From Lucinisca nassula (lineage: Eukaryota; Mollusca; Bivalvia; Lucinida; Lucinidae), in contig OY757011.1 of the NCBI GenBank assembly GCA_963580285.1, forward strand, positions 165,755,406-165,819,405: 64,000 bases of DNA, read 5' to 3'. This document shows, one piece after another, positions 19,928 to 29,730 of this stretch. The notes beneath the pieces are model-generated. The model did not search any database. It was not told the DNA's origin and worked only from the letters and a program-made list of their open reading frames with translations. The translations under genes and the position numbers were made by a program. Numbering within the stretch: the first letter of the stretch is position 1; the number at the start of each line of letters is the position of its first letter.

Positions 19928-19946
19928 GTCCTTCTTTCTATTCCAG
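19928..19946 (+). promoter_or_regulatory. predicted 3' splice site ahead of ORF3
   Basis: GTCCTTCTTTCTATTCCAG is a pyrimidine tract ending in CAG, placed 18 nt after the pol stop codon and just before the first zinc finger. gypsy-like elements make Env from a spliced RNA with an acceptor in this position. The donor and leader exon would lie upstream, and in this copy may have been lost with the 5' LTR. Confidence 0.55.
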
Positions 19947-21901
19947 ATAATCAACTACTACTGTGGGATCTGTGAAGATCTGCCTTTTAACACCAAGGCC
20001 AAATGCATAACCCACCTGCGGGAACAACATGCAGGATTTCAGTACAAGTGTACCGTCTGTAAAAAACTCTACAGGAGGAACGACAATCCCCATGCCTGCA
20101 ATGCCAAGCCAGGCGATTATTTACTTATTGCTACCGCTACGGGTGACAAAGGGGAAGTGGCTCAAAGGGCACTTGAAATGTTCATGGCGAATGCCAAAAA
20201 GAATCTGGTGGTTGAGAGGCGGGGTTATAAACCCAATCTTAATCAACCGTTTGGCTTCAATAGTAGGTTAGGGAGACCCTTGAACGCTCCTCCAGAAGAT
20301 CTGACCTCTGATTTCATTCAGAGGAAGCGTACAAGGCCCTCCCTACCCTATCAAGGAAAATGCAGGAGATTATCCGCCTCCTCAACCTCCACCATCTGCT
20401 CTACTTCCTCCTCCACCTCTACCTCTTCTTCTTCATCTTCATCTACAATATCGGCAATAGCTACTGCCTTAACTCTGGGCCGCTCTCCTTTTCACTCAAA
20501 TCCCGGCATGTCGCCGATATTGAGTGAAGAGGAGAGGCTAACAGAAATAGGGTTGAACTCTTTGGAGTTCAACGACTATGAAGAAATGACGGGATGCCCA
20601 GAGCCCGTATTATGCGAGGAGAGAGAGGAGAAAGAAAAACAAGAGAAAGAAGAGAATGACAGAAAGGAGAAAGAAAGGAAAGAAAGAGAGCGGAGAGAAA
20701 AAGAACTAAAGGAGAGAGAAGAAAAAGAAAGAAAGGAAAAAGAGGAGAATGATAGAAAAGAGAAAGAAAGGAAAGAGATAGAGCAAAGAGAAAAAGAGCG
20801 AAAAGAGAGAGAAGAAAAAGATAGGGAGAGAGAGCAAAAAGAGAAAGAGGAGCAAGAACGAAAAGAGAAGGAAAAGAAGGAGAAAGAAAAAAAAGAGAAA
20901 GAGGAGAAAGAACGAAAAGAGAAGGAAAAAAGGAGAAAGAGAAGAGAGAAAAAGAGGAAAAACAACAAAAGGAGAGGGAAGAGAAAGAAAAGATGGAGAA
21001 AGAGAAAAAAGAGAAGGAGAAGAAGGAAAAAGAGCAAAAAGAGAAAGAGGAGAGAGAACGGAAAGAGAAGGAAAGAAAAGAAAAAGAGAAGAGAGAAAAA
21101 GAGGAGAAAGAACGAAAAGAGAGGGAAGAGAAAGAAAAGATAGAAAGAGAGAAAAAAGAGAAAGAGGAGAGTGAAAGGAAAGAGAAGGAAAGAAAAGAAA
21201 AAGAGAAGAGAGAAAAAGAGGAGAAAGAACGAAAAGAGAGGGAAGAGAAAGAAAAGATAGAAAGAGAGAAAAAAGAGAAAGAGGAGAAAGAACGAAAAGA
21301 GAAAGAAGTGAGGGAAAAGAAGAATAAAGAAAAGAAAGAGAAAGAGGAGAGAGAACGCAAGGAAAGAGAGGAGAAGGAAAGGAAAGAAAAGGACAGAAAG
21401 GAAAAAGAAGAAAAAGAAAGAAAGGGAAAAGAAGAGAAAGAAAAGAAGGAAAAGGAGAACCGAGAGAAAGAGGAGAAAGAAAATAGGGAAAGTGAAGTGG
21501 AAGAAAAGACAACAAAACCAAAACGAAAAAATATTAAGATCCCCTCCCCCACCCATAAAAAACTTGAACAAATCCATACGGATCAAACTAGCAGAATAAC
21601 ATTAGATGTGGGTGGGACCAAATTTTATACTTGTGAGAGGACACTAACCTCAGTCCCAAGTCTCCTCTCACGAATGCTTTCAAAAAACTCCCCTATGACC
21701 CCTGTAAATAACATGTATTTTTTTGACCGTGACCCCCAGACCTTTACCCATATGTTAACTTTTATCCGCACTGGCGAAGTCCTACCCCGAAATATTGAGC
21801 AGTTATTGAATTTACGAGTGGAAGCGAAATTTTTTGAGTGCGAGAGATTACTAAACATGATAGACAGGAAGTTGAGAGGAGAAGTTGGACTGGATGAGTG
21901 A
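19947..21901 (+). CDS. ORF3: zinc-finger / charged coil / KCTD-type BTB protein, with one frameshift
   Basis: No ATG precedes the first domain, so translation would need a spliced 5' exon; the first in-frame Met is ~80 residues in. Order: zinc finger C-x2-C-x13-H-x4-H (YYCGICEDLPF..HLREQH, from 19962), a second finger-like C-x2-C-x10-H-x-C (20043-20096), a basic region, a Ser/Thr run (20388-20450), ~290 residues of Glu/Lys/Arg repeats, then a KCTD-type BTB/T1 domain (21593-21860; ITLDVGGTKFYTCERTL, FFDRDPQTFTHML, FIRTGEVLP). The frame breaks by -1 near the A6 run at 20926-20931; both sides keep the same Glu/Lys style, so this is a recent indel or base-calling error. BTB/T1 domains assemble homo-oligomers and often recruit Cullin-3. 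Possible roles in particle assembly, host interference or targeting are inference. A poly(A) run starts 11 nt after the stop codon. Confidence 0.8.
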
Positions 21902-21912
21902 CAGGGAGTGTA

Positions 21913-21962
21913 AAAAAAAAAAAAAAAAAAAAAAAACACAAAAAAAAAACACAAAAAAAAAG
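21913..21962 (+). repeat. poly(A)/A-rich tract after ORF3
   Basis: An uninterrupted run of about 24 A followed by (A)nCAC units, immediately 3' of the ORF3 stop. It could be the scar of a captured polyadenylated cDNA or simply a homopolymer expansion. No AATAAA precedes it. Confidence 0.6.
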
Positions 21963-22141
21963 AGAGTGAGTGGGTTTGACTGTAAATGAAAGGTAGTATG
22001 AATGTAAAGGGCACAAATTAGTTTACAATCATTTACATTTTCAAGGCAGTAGCTGTATCTTTTAATCATGTCCCAAGTTTACTTAACGCAACAAGAAATA
22101 ATTTGAATGTAAAACAGCATAAGTTTGAGTGTTGATGAATG

Positions 22142-22275
22142 GATGAAATTGTGACAGTGACGGTGGGGGACATGTCAGTCTCTAACCGAGCTGTTTACAA
22201 TGCATGAGTGCGAGTGTGATGGAAAAGGATGAAATTGTGACAGTGACGGTGGGGGACATGTCAGTCTCTAACCCA
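22142..22275 (+). repeat. direct repeat in the retrotransposon 3' region
   Basis: A ~48-bp block starting GATGAAATTGTGACAGTGAC and ending GTCAGTCTCTAACC occurs twice, 85 bp apart. Confidence 0.8.
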
Positions 22276-22464
22276 AGTATGGACAATGGTGAGGGTGAGA
22301 ACAATAATAATAGAGAGGATATAATACCTAATAAACCTTAAGGATACCTATATTCTGATACATCTATACATATCTAAAGCTCCATGAACCCTTCCCCCTA
22401 ACACCGTTAAAAAAAAAAAATGCTCAGAAAAATTCACAATCAAAGATTACAAAACTGACTGGTA

Positions 22465-22746
22465 TTGCATGGCTTGGGTTATCCTCCTGTTGAGAAAAAG
22501 ATGCACATCCTCCTGCTGAGAAAGAGATGCACAGGAAAATCCACAAACAAAGATTACAACTGCATAAATGGTGAAGAAGGGAAAGCAATGCTCAGGGCTA
22601 TATTTGATTGTATCTCCTCTTCTGTACAAAACACCTACAGGAGAGACGTATGTACTTCGAACACCGACGTAGAGAAAACACTACAAGTACTATACTGTAC
22701 TGAGACTGATCCATGGCTGAAGAGGTCAGCCTTTAAGGAAAACTGA
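22465..22746 (+). other. short reading frame in the retrotransposon 3' region
   Basis: A 93-residue frame (starting MHGLGYPPVEKK) between ORF3 and the LTR. It runs into the 37-bp repeats, contains an internal near-duplication (LLLRKRC), and has no recognised domain. It is probably non-coding. Confidence 0.25.
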
Positions 22747-22925
22747 TCCATGGCTGAAGATGTCAGCCTTTAAGGAAAACTGATCCATGGCTGAAGATGT
22801 CAGCCTTTAATGAAATTGGTTCAATGGCTGAAAATGTCAGCCTTTAACGAAAACTGTTCCATGGCTATAGATGTCAGCCTTTCAGGAAAACGGTTCCAAA
22901 GTTGAAGATGTCAGCTGTAAATAAA
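22709..22925 (+). repeat. 37-bp tandem repeat, ~6 units
   Basis: Units read GATCCATGGCTGAAGATGTC then AGCCTTTAAGGAAAACT and decay toward the 3' end. They lie inside the retrotransposon. Confidence 0.85.
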
Positions 22926-23377
22926 CAAGGACGATGGTGACCAAATGGTGTGCTTTTGGTCTTCTAGGTGATAATAAACAGTTGTTTCTATATACTGTCT
23001 ATATACAGGTAAACTTTAAAGTACTTTAAAGTAAATTTAAATTAACTAAGCAACTTTTACTTGCGCTGAATGCAAGAAAGTGTGAAAAATAATTACAAAA
23101 TAGGCATATATATGACTCTGAACAAGAGATAACACATGTGGACTCTTTAATAAGAGCTTTATGAAGCTATAAACAGATCAAACTAACTTAAAATAAGAAA
23201 CTATGAAACTACGTTTAGATGTTTATTCACATAAATATGAACAATGAAACATTTAAACAGAACATTAAATGATTTTTACATAACAGGGATGCCGTGATTC
23301 TGTTTGTAAACACGGAATTGATTACTATTTATGATCTTCCCGAACTATAAATTCACCATTGGTTATCCCATTTCTAG

Positions 23378-23428
23378 GAGTGTATACTTGTATTAGCAGC
23401 GGTGGTGCTGGCACAAGTATACACAGAA
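23378..23428. repeat. inverted repeat in the retrotransposon 3' region
   Basis: GTGTATACTTGT and its exact complement ACAAGTATACAC flank a ~25-nt loop containing GCAGCGGTGGTGCTGGC. It would form a stable RNA hairpin ahead of the polypurine tract. Confidence 0.6.
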
Positions 23429-23924
23429 TAAAATGATTTATTCCTATTGAAGGCATTGGTGAATTTGTGGTTCATTAACTGCAATCTAGTACTGGCTATT
23501 CAGATTCTTGTGTTGCCTGTAGGGTTGCCAAACAAAATTAATCGTGAAGGACTCTATTCTTCATGGCATGCCTGTTGAAAAAAAAAAAAAACAATGACTA
23601 CATATGTAAGGAATGCAACATTATCCAAGTGATAAATCACAGTGCAGTTTCCCCCCCAAAAAAACTACAGTTCTCAATAACTTCAAGTAATATACAGTGT
23701 TTGGGTTCCCCCATTTTGGTACAGACACCCCTCACGCTTTCTGAAAATTGGTGCTACCAACTTTTAGAAAGCTGAAGGTCCTGAATATGCTGCATTCCTT
23801 AGTGTATGGAACATGACACAAAAATGACAGAACATTAATATACGGAACATATTTTGGTTAAGTGATACAAACTGATTGGTGGCTGAATTTAGCTTTAATT
23901 TTAATTGGGGACCAATTTTTTTCT

Positions 23925-23937
23925 AGGGTGGGGGTAG
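23925..23937 (+). promoter_or_regulatory. polypurine tract
   Basis: AGGGTGGGGGTAG lies directly against the TGTAAC start of the 3' LTR, the position where plus-strand DNA synthesis of LTR elements is primed. Confidence 0.75.
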
Positions 23938-25240
23938 TGTAACATATCAGCCCCCATCAGTATTGTTCAGGAAGTATAAAGCCTGAATGACTGTATCACT
24001 ATAGTACGCTACAAGTAGAGTTAACTTGACTCTGAGTGTGGAATCAGTCGAATGTGTTGCACACTCAGGCTGGTTTCTCTCATTTCATTCGTACGACAAA
24101 GGGATTCAATGTTGACAAATTGCACCGTCTGTCATTTCTGTTGTTTACGATCCGTACAAGTAATTGTGACCATTAAGGCATCTATCGGCTGAACAGACAA
24201 TTGAGGCAATACATAAACAATGTCTCTGGACAATAATTACCTTTTAAAAAGAGTGTTATAAGTTAAAATCCAAGTTTTTCTACTGTTCACATTTCTGTAA
24301 AGTTCTCCCGCCGCCATGTTGAATTTCCTTTTAGGAACGACCGCTTCGATTGGTTCATAGCTGGCAAGCCGGCCAATCGGAGTGGTTCTCATAAGGTATT
24401 ACCTTGGATAGAATAGAATGCTCGTGCCCCCAACCTAGCAACCCAGAGAGTATAAATACCCGGTGCAACGCAGCGTTCGGCACCAGTAGCCAGACTGTTC
24501 AAGTGGCAAGGTCGAGAAAATTGGGAAAAGCACCATGAGAGAGGTATAGAAAATCGGGCAAAACTTATTTCCCGGATTTCAGAGTGGAGAATAGACCTGG
24601 AGAGGGTTCCTAGGGAACATACCAGTGTGATAAGTCTCTGTCTTTGATGATTTTCCCAGTTTTTATAAAGCTTTCTCAGATTTTGGAAGCTTTCCCAGAT
24701 TTTGGAAGCTTTCCCAGATTTTGACCGGTTTACCCGAATTTCGGGACATACCCCGGATTTCATCCCTTAACTTTATTTCTGGCATTAATCGATGATTACG
24801 GACTCTGAGAACTGGAGAATCGTCCAGCGAGTCGTGGTTAAAGCTTTTTAACTTAAGAGAATTCCTTGCACAAGGAAATTTGGGAGAACGTGTCAGAAAT
24901 TGTCCAGTTTTTATTATATCTCGTCCGAAATTCTTGTTGTATGAGTTCTATCGAGAACTAAATTAATGTTGCACATAGTTAATGTGAGTTTCTTAATTTA
25001 AATATCTTGTAAAAATCGTTGTTTAAATCCTATGCTTGTACATTAAAAATCTGTTGAGTGTAAATTAATCTTGAGTCTACCATGTCCCTTGCCCGAACCC
25101 ACAACAAATCAGGATGGATAATGGAATCCTGGTTTTTCATGTAATGTTCCGACTCCTTTGACAGCGATAGCTCGGCCAAAGCAAATCCTGACCTCCTGAC
25201 GTATCTCTAACAAAGCTGAGCAAAGGGTCGGAGGGTTACA
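23938..25240 (+). repeat. 3' LTR (complete, 1303 bp)
   Basis: Bounded by TGTAAC and GTTACA and followed by the ATAT target duplication. The first 344 bp match the 5' LTR; 24500-24815 matches the inverted 5' segment. A promoter-like TATAAATACC lies at 24451. No reading frame in it is likely to be used: the minus frame at 24389-24763 only mirrors the segment now fused to gag. Confidence 0.9.
24451..24460 (+). promoter_or_regulatory. LTR TATA box
   Basis: TATAAATACC in the 218-bp part of the LTR that is absent from the 5' LTR. It is expected to direct transcription starting ~30 nt downstream. From this 3' position it could drive flanking host DNA, which holds SINEs here. Confidence 0.6.
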
Positions 25241-25330
25241 ATATTTCTTGTTCTGTCTATTTCGAAAATGGTAAGAGAGCTCGCTTGGATGACATTTTTC
25301 CCAAGAAGGATAAATGTACCTGTTTTTACG

Positions 25331-25520
25331 GGCCTGCGTGGCCTAGTGGCAAAGAGCAATGGCCCTTTCACAGCTGGGATTCGAGCATGGCTCTGGTCAC
25401 ATGTGAGACGCCAAGTTCTACGACGGAAAGTCGGGTGGTTTTTCTCTTGGTACTCCGGTTTTCGTCCACCTCTGATTATCATCGTTCGATATGACTAAAA
25501 TAAACTTGAAAGGGCCGTAA
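25331..25520 (+). mobile_element. tRNA-like SINE, family SE
   Basis: Same family as 6521-6750: GGCCTGCGTGGCCTAGTGG head, CATGTGAGACGCCAAGTTCT body, CTTGAAAGGGCCGTAA end. It is followed by a long poly-C run (to about 25550). Confidence 0.75.
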
Positions 25521-25684
25521 CCCCCCCCCCCTCCCCCCCCCCCCCCCCCCATAAATGTACCTGTCTTATGAATGTTTCGTTTCGTTAGTGCCTGTCGTTG
25601 CTAGTCGTTGTCATGGTGATGATTGGTGGTTTTGTTCACAAAACTGACGTGAACACATTAATACAACATACACATCACCATACG

Positions 25685-26263
25685 GGGCTTGGAGAAATAG
25701 ATGGGCTGCATGATGCTTCCACGCAGAGCTGAAACCGACCATACACGAGTACTAGGAAACCACTTAGAGGATCTAAGCCTACCCATGCAAAGCGGTGCGA
25801 GTGTCGGACCGTCCATGCTTATAAACCCTACTGGGTACCCTAAGCGTAGACTCGATAGCGCAGTGGTTAGCGCGTTCGACTCATGATCGAGAGGTTGTGC
25901 GTTCGAATCCGCCACCGGTATCGAGGTGTGTCCTTGGGCAAGTCACGTAATGACACTGCCCCACTCCACCCAGGTGTAAATTGGTAGCAGTGGTGTAAAA
26001 GCCACTGCCTCTCTCTCTCGCGCGCGCGTGAAAACACCCGGAATGAGTGTTCGAGAGCGATTCAATAAGCTTAAAGCTTTCATCGCAATCGAACTAAAAT
26101 AAATTAGTATAAACTAAACCCTACTGGTTTCATTGGGCGCCAGGTCTTGAGATGTTATTTTATCTCAATGTCGGGTAAAAGTCCCACAAAATTGGAAGCA
26201 ACGTCTCCAAAATGACCTATAGGCCTACAGTGTTGACGGAGACGTTAAACCTAAAATCAAACA
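25685..26263 (+). mobile_element. SA retroposon split by a SINE
   Basis: An SA copy in two parts (25685-25834 and 26115-26263, continuing into an A-rich tail to about 26276). ACACATCACCATAC on the left and ACACATGGCCATAC on the right form a ~14-bp target duplication with two mismatches. The interruption is the SINE at 25835-26114. Confidence 0.75.
25835..26114 (+). mobile_element. tRNA-derived SINE nested in SA
   Basis: The head GATAGCGCAGTGGTTAGCGC and TGTGCGTTCGAATCCGCC is tRNA-like, with CAT at the anticodon position (Met-like). An unrelated body with a CT/CG microsatellite and an AAATAAATTAGTATAAAC tail follow. The 13-bp target duplication TAAACCCTACTGG (25822-25834 and 26115-26127) is exact, so it inserted after SA did. 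Confidence 0.85.
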
Positions 26264-26513
26264 AAAAACAAAACACATGGCCATACAACACAAAGCGTAG
26301 ACTCAACCTTCTTGTACAAGCTTATACTTGTCGGACCCTGTTAAATGCGCAGCTCAGTCTAAAACCATTCTTATGTCGTGCACTACAATCAAGGAAATCA
26401 CATATGTGCTTACAAAAGTTAATCAGGTCTGCGATAGATTTGGATAGTGATAACAGTTTGGAGTAAATTCTTGCTACCGTATGGTTGAATTTTCTCGTCA
26501 CGTCTTTAGTGTT

Positions 26514-26795
26514 CATCACGTGAACAAGTCCGTGAAATAAAGACCTCCCCCCCCAAACCCCAATTTATATAGAGAAAACTGAGTTTACGGGGGTAAACAT
26601 TATTTTCCTTATGTCTGCTCCAAGACATAGGTTGTGGGTACTCGTTAGAACCGCCTCAATGAGGCGGTTCTAACGAGCACCCAAAACCTATGTTTGGAGT
26701 GTAAATAAGAAAAATATCACAATTTTTTATCAGAAAAATTACCTATTTTGAGGTTTGAAAAATGCACAATATCACACGGGTGTGTTGTCGTAATG
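26514..26795 (+). mobile_element. foldback MITE, family P1
   Basis: Full-length P1 with an intact palindrome (about 26632-26694) around CCTCAATGAGG. Confidence 0.8.
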
Positions 26796-26965
26796 TTAAG
26801 TTGGCCGTATAAGCTTTTAGATATCTTACCCTTTCAGCCCTTTAAGCACGGTGCAGATACCTATGCAAACAGTGTAGATCCTGTCGAGATGGCTCATCTT
26901 ATCCTGTCTACATTGCTTGCCATTCTGTTGTCGATTATTGGCTAGACACCCAATTAATTAATTAT

Positions 26966-27246
26966 TTGTTTGTTTGTTTTTAGGTTTGACGTCCACATCA
27001 ACACTTAATAGGTCATTTTGGAGACGCTGCTTCCAATTTTGTGGGGCTTTTACCCGACATTGAGATGAAATGGCATCCAAAGCCCTGCCGTCCAATTAAA
27101 CCAATAGGGTTTATATGCATGGACGATCAAACCCGCATCGCTCCAGGGCATGCTTAGAACCTCTATACGGTTAACCAGTACTCATGTGCGGTTGGTTTCA
27201 GCTCGCGCAGCCCAAGATATTTCTTCTAGCCCCGATGGGCGGGTGC
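26966..27246 (-). mobile_element. SA retroposon
   Basis: From the TTTGTTTGTTTGTTTTTAGG tail complement to CCCCGATGGGCGGG. A few internal bases are lost. Confidence 0.75.
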
Positions 27247-27249
27247 CGT

Positions 27250-28350
27250 CAATTTGCATGTAGTAGAATGGACGTGACAGAAGAGTGTACTTGAGAAACT
27301 CGTGGGTGAAATGTTGAAATCTTAATCTGACTATTTTAACTGTAGCAGAGGTAATTTCATCTTATTTATTATTATTATTTTGTTTCGTCACGGAAAACAC
27401 GACTTCACATTTCTTACGACCCATCTGCTACTGGCAGCTGATTCATATAAAATGCTGAGTCTAATCTCTGAAAGTTAAGTTAAAATTGAAATGTCGTCTG
27501 CTCCAAAACTTTGTGTGGCTCTTTTAGGATAACTAATACACTTACTGCGCCTAAAACTGAATAAAAACGGGACTACATTTTGTGCGGACTCATATTTCTT
27601 TGGCGGTCAAAGCCGGAACAAAGCCGGAACTACTTTAATACGCATTGGACAGCTAGAACTGACAGATGGAATCTGTCATTAATAATAGCTTATTCTGGCC
27701 AGCCTGGCGGGATAATTGCTGCAATTAAACTACAGTCACCCGAGAAAATTAACGTAAATTGCACCGGCAGTTAGTTGCATAGAATCTAGGGAAAAGGCGG
27801 CCTCCTTGTTTCAGGCAATAGATGTTTAAACATTTGCCCTATATGGGTCTATGTAAAACATGTGACCCCTGGGATGGGACCATTTTTTATCCCATGGCTA
27901 TAATTTAACACTTTTGGTAGAGTTCTACTGTCAAATATCAACTTGAGACCTAGGCCTTAGTTGTTTCAATTATTTAAATTTTTATTTTTTTTTTATTTTT
28001 TTTAAGGTTTTTGCAAATTTCCCCAACAGAACAGAGTTCTTCATGGAATGGAATTCCGGACAACATGCATATCAAAACAGCTCGCCTTGAGGTGACAAAT
28101 TTCCTTCCATATATATAGGGGTCTTTTACTTATAACCATTTCATTATGTTATTTGAGTTTCTAAAGAGGACTCTTCCATCTTTGAATCGGAATATGGACA
28201 GATCCATTTTTGTAAAATTGGAATTCAGATGAGTCATGAACCGACATCTTGGCAAACAGTGTCGATACTGATGAAACGGCCCATTATCTTTCATAGATAT
28301 CTGTATCGGTCTACAAAGTTGAAAGTCAAGTCCGTTATCCTATCACGCAT
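27250..28350. other. unassigned intergenic sequence
   Basis: About 1.1 kb, AT-rich, with a T-rich run near 27985-28005. A P2-like core fragment (TTGGCAAACAGTGTCGATAC) lies near 28250. No gene is seen. Confidence 0.4.
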
Positions 28351-28352
28351 CC

Positions 28353-28634
28353 CATCACGAAAACACGCCTATACAAATGCTTTGTAAACTTTGCCGCCGA
28401 AAAATAACGAAAATTTTAAGATGAAAAATTGTTATATTTTTTCTTATTTCTGTCCTAAAATATAGATTGTGGGTACTCGTTAGAACCGCCTCAATGAGGG
28501 TTCTAACGAGTACCCACAATCTATATTTTAGGGCAGAAATAAGAAAAATAATGTTTACCGCTGTAAACCACAGTTTTACTATATAAAAGTGGGGTTAAAT
28601 GGGACTAGAATTATATAGGCGTGTATTCGTGATG
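28353..28634 (-). mobile_element. foldback MITE, family P1 (ACACGCC subfamily)
   Basis: Has the subfamily ends CATCACGAAAACACGCCTAT and GGCGTGTATTCGTGATG, with a slightly asymmetric palindrome at about 28466-28525. It abuts another P1 copy with no intervening sequence. Confidence 0.8.
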
Positions 28635-28892
28635 CGAAGTGCATTCTTTCATATCTCAAAAATGGTGACTTTACTGATGAAAATTGTGACATCATTATTA
28701 TTATTATTATTTAAAACATAGGTTGTAGGTACTCGTTAGAACCGCCTCATTGAGGCGGTTCTAACGGGTACCAACAACCTATGTCTTGGAGTAAAATTAA
28801 GAGAAAAAGGAATACAACCGTAAACCCCAGTTTTCCCTTATATAAAGTGGGGATTACGGAAGTAATCATTTCACGGACTTGTTAAAGTGTTG
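28635..28892 (-). mobile_element. foldback MITE, family P1, abutting copy
   Basis: The classical P1 subfamily on the minus strand, with an ATT microsatellite at about 28695-28710 and an intact palindrome at about 28722-28783. Confidence 0.8.
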
Positions 28893-29202
28893 CTGTTTTT
28901 CTGAGTGGTTCAGTTTATAGAACTCATAAAACTTCTCCCCGCTCACCCTTACACTGTGTTAAATCGCACAAAATCTTCCAGACAGGTTTATTCCCCTTTA
29001 AAGAGTTAACGGAGGATAGATCAATATGGCATATTTTTCACCATTTTCACAAGGGAGTCACATTTATGGACTTGTTAGCTATCCTTAAACCCATATGTGA
29101 CAATGGAATCTTCTAACTGAATAAGTTTGGAGTGCTCCATTTCCAAATATAGAGATGTCAGATTTGTTTTGTTTGTGGTATATTTTACAAAAAATGAATG
29201 CA

Positions 29203-29275
29203 CCATAAGCAAACGGTGTAGTCCCAGATCGCGGCGTCTGATCTTGGTCTACACTGTTTGCCATTGTCGCATAAA
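29203..29275. repeat. P2 core fragment
   Basis: The palindromic core AGCAAACGGTGTAGTCCCAG ... GATCTTGGTCTACACTGTTT of family P2, without its outer TTAA ends. Confidence 0.6.
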
Positions 29276-29503
29276 CGGGGCGCTAAGCATATATGTGTTA
29301 AACTGGGCTCCTTCGAAAAGGGCTCTCCACTTAGAGGAAAGAATCATGGTTTCTTGCACACCAGATAAGGAGTCCGTGATAGAAATTCTGTTCTTACCCT
29401 GTTGTTCTTACCCAGGCAAACTACATAAGCCTAATGCTCGAAAAATAAACGTTACTATAAAATGAATTTTTTCGGTTGAGTAGTGCAAGACAAAGAACCT
29501 AAT

Positions 29504-29619
29504 ATGATGTTCTGTTGTAGATGGGCTTTTCCAACCCTCGGTATGACCGTGCTGAGAGAACCTCGTCGTAGCACGATCATGCCTTGGGTTGGAAACGCCC
29601 ATCTACAACAGAATCCCAT
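29504..29619. repeat. 50-bp-arm hairpin downstream of the orphan gene
   Basis: The left arm (29504-29553, containing CTGTTGTAGATGGGC and TTTCCAACCC) and right arm (29570-29619) are complementary with a handful of mismatches and a 16-nt loop. It lies ~110 bp beyond the 3' end of the minus-strand gene. It could be a solitary foldback element or a transcribed hairpin such as a miRNA precursor. Only one copy is seen in the window. Confidence 0.65.
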
Positions 29620-29730
29620 ATCAGATTCTTGTATGCTCCTTGGGAGCAAGTGTAGATTCCTACAGCTTTTTTTTTAAATAGTTATCTCCCCTGAAGATAA
29701 TCCAACCCCGTTTTCATAAGATTAACTTCG

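Larger units (their letters stand above)
14203..25240 (+). mobile_element. Ty3/gypsy-type LTR retrotransposon with a KCTD-domain third ORF
   Basis: An 11,038-bp element flanked by ATAT on both sides (14199-14202 and 25241-25244); 4-bp duplications of this kind are known for gypsy-group elements. It opens TGTAAC and closes GTTACA. The order is: rearranged 5' LTR, gag, pol (protease, RT, RNase H, integrase), a third ORF with zinc fingers, a charged coil and a KCTD/BTB domain, a ~2-kb 3' region with tandem repeats, polypurine tract, 3' LTR. The domain order (integrase after RNase H) and the GPF motif place pol in Ty3/gypsy. The comparable 344 bp of the two LTRs look identical, so it is a recent insertion. 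The 5' LTR lacks its TATA, R, U5 and any primer-binding site, so this copy probably cannot start its own transcription normally. Confidence 0.9.

Noticed and set aside
19911..19946. ORF3 as a stop-codon readthrough extension of Pol
   Set aside because: Although in the same frame, TAA, TGA and TGA follow within 15 nt; splicing fits better.
20926..20932. Programmed -1 frameshift in ORF3 at AAAAAAG
   Set aside because: The heptamer is out of phase with the upstream frame, so an indel is more likely.
20569..21586. Long Phe/Ser/Leu-rich reading frames on the minus strand opposite ORF3
   Set aside because: They are the mirror of the Glu/Lys/Arg codon repeats (GAG/AAA/AGA) and have no domains.
19947..21901. 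KCTD ORF as an unrelated host gene next to a retrotransposon
   Set aside because: It lies between pol and the polypurine tract/3' LTR, inside matching TGTAAC/GTTACA ends and ATAT duplications.
24389..24763. Minus-strand frame identical to the Gag N-terminus
   Set aside because: It is the uninverted counterpart of the LTR segment fused to gag, not a separate gene.
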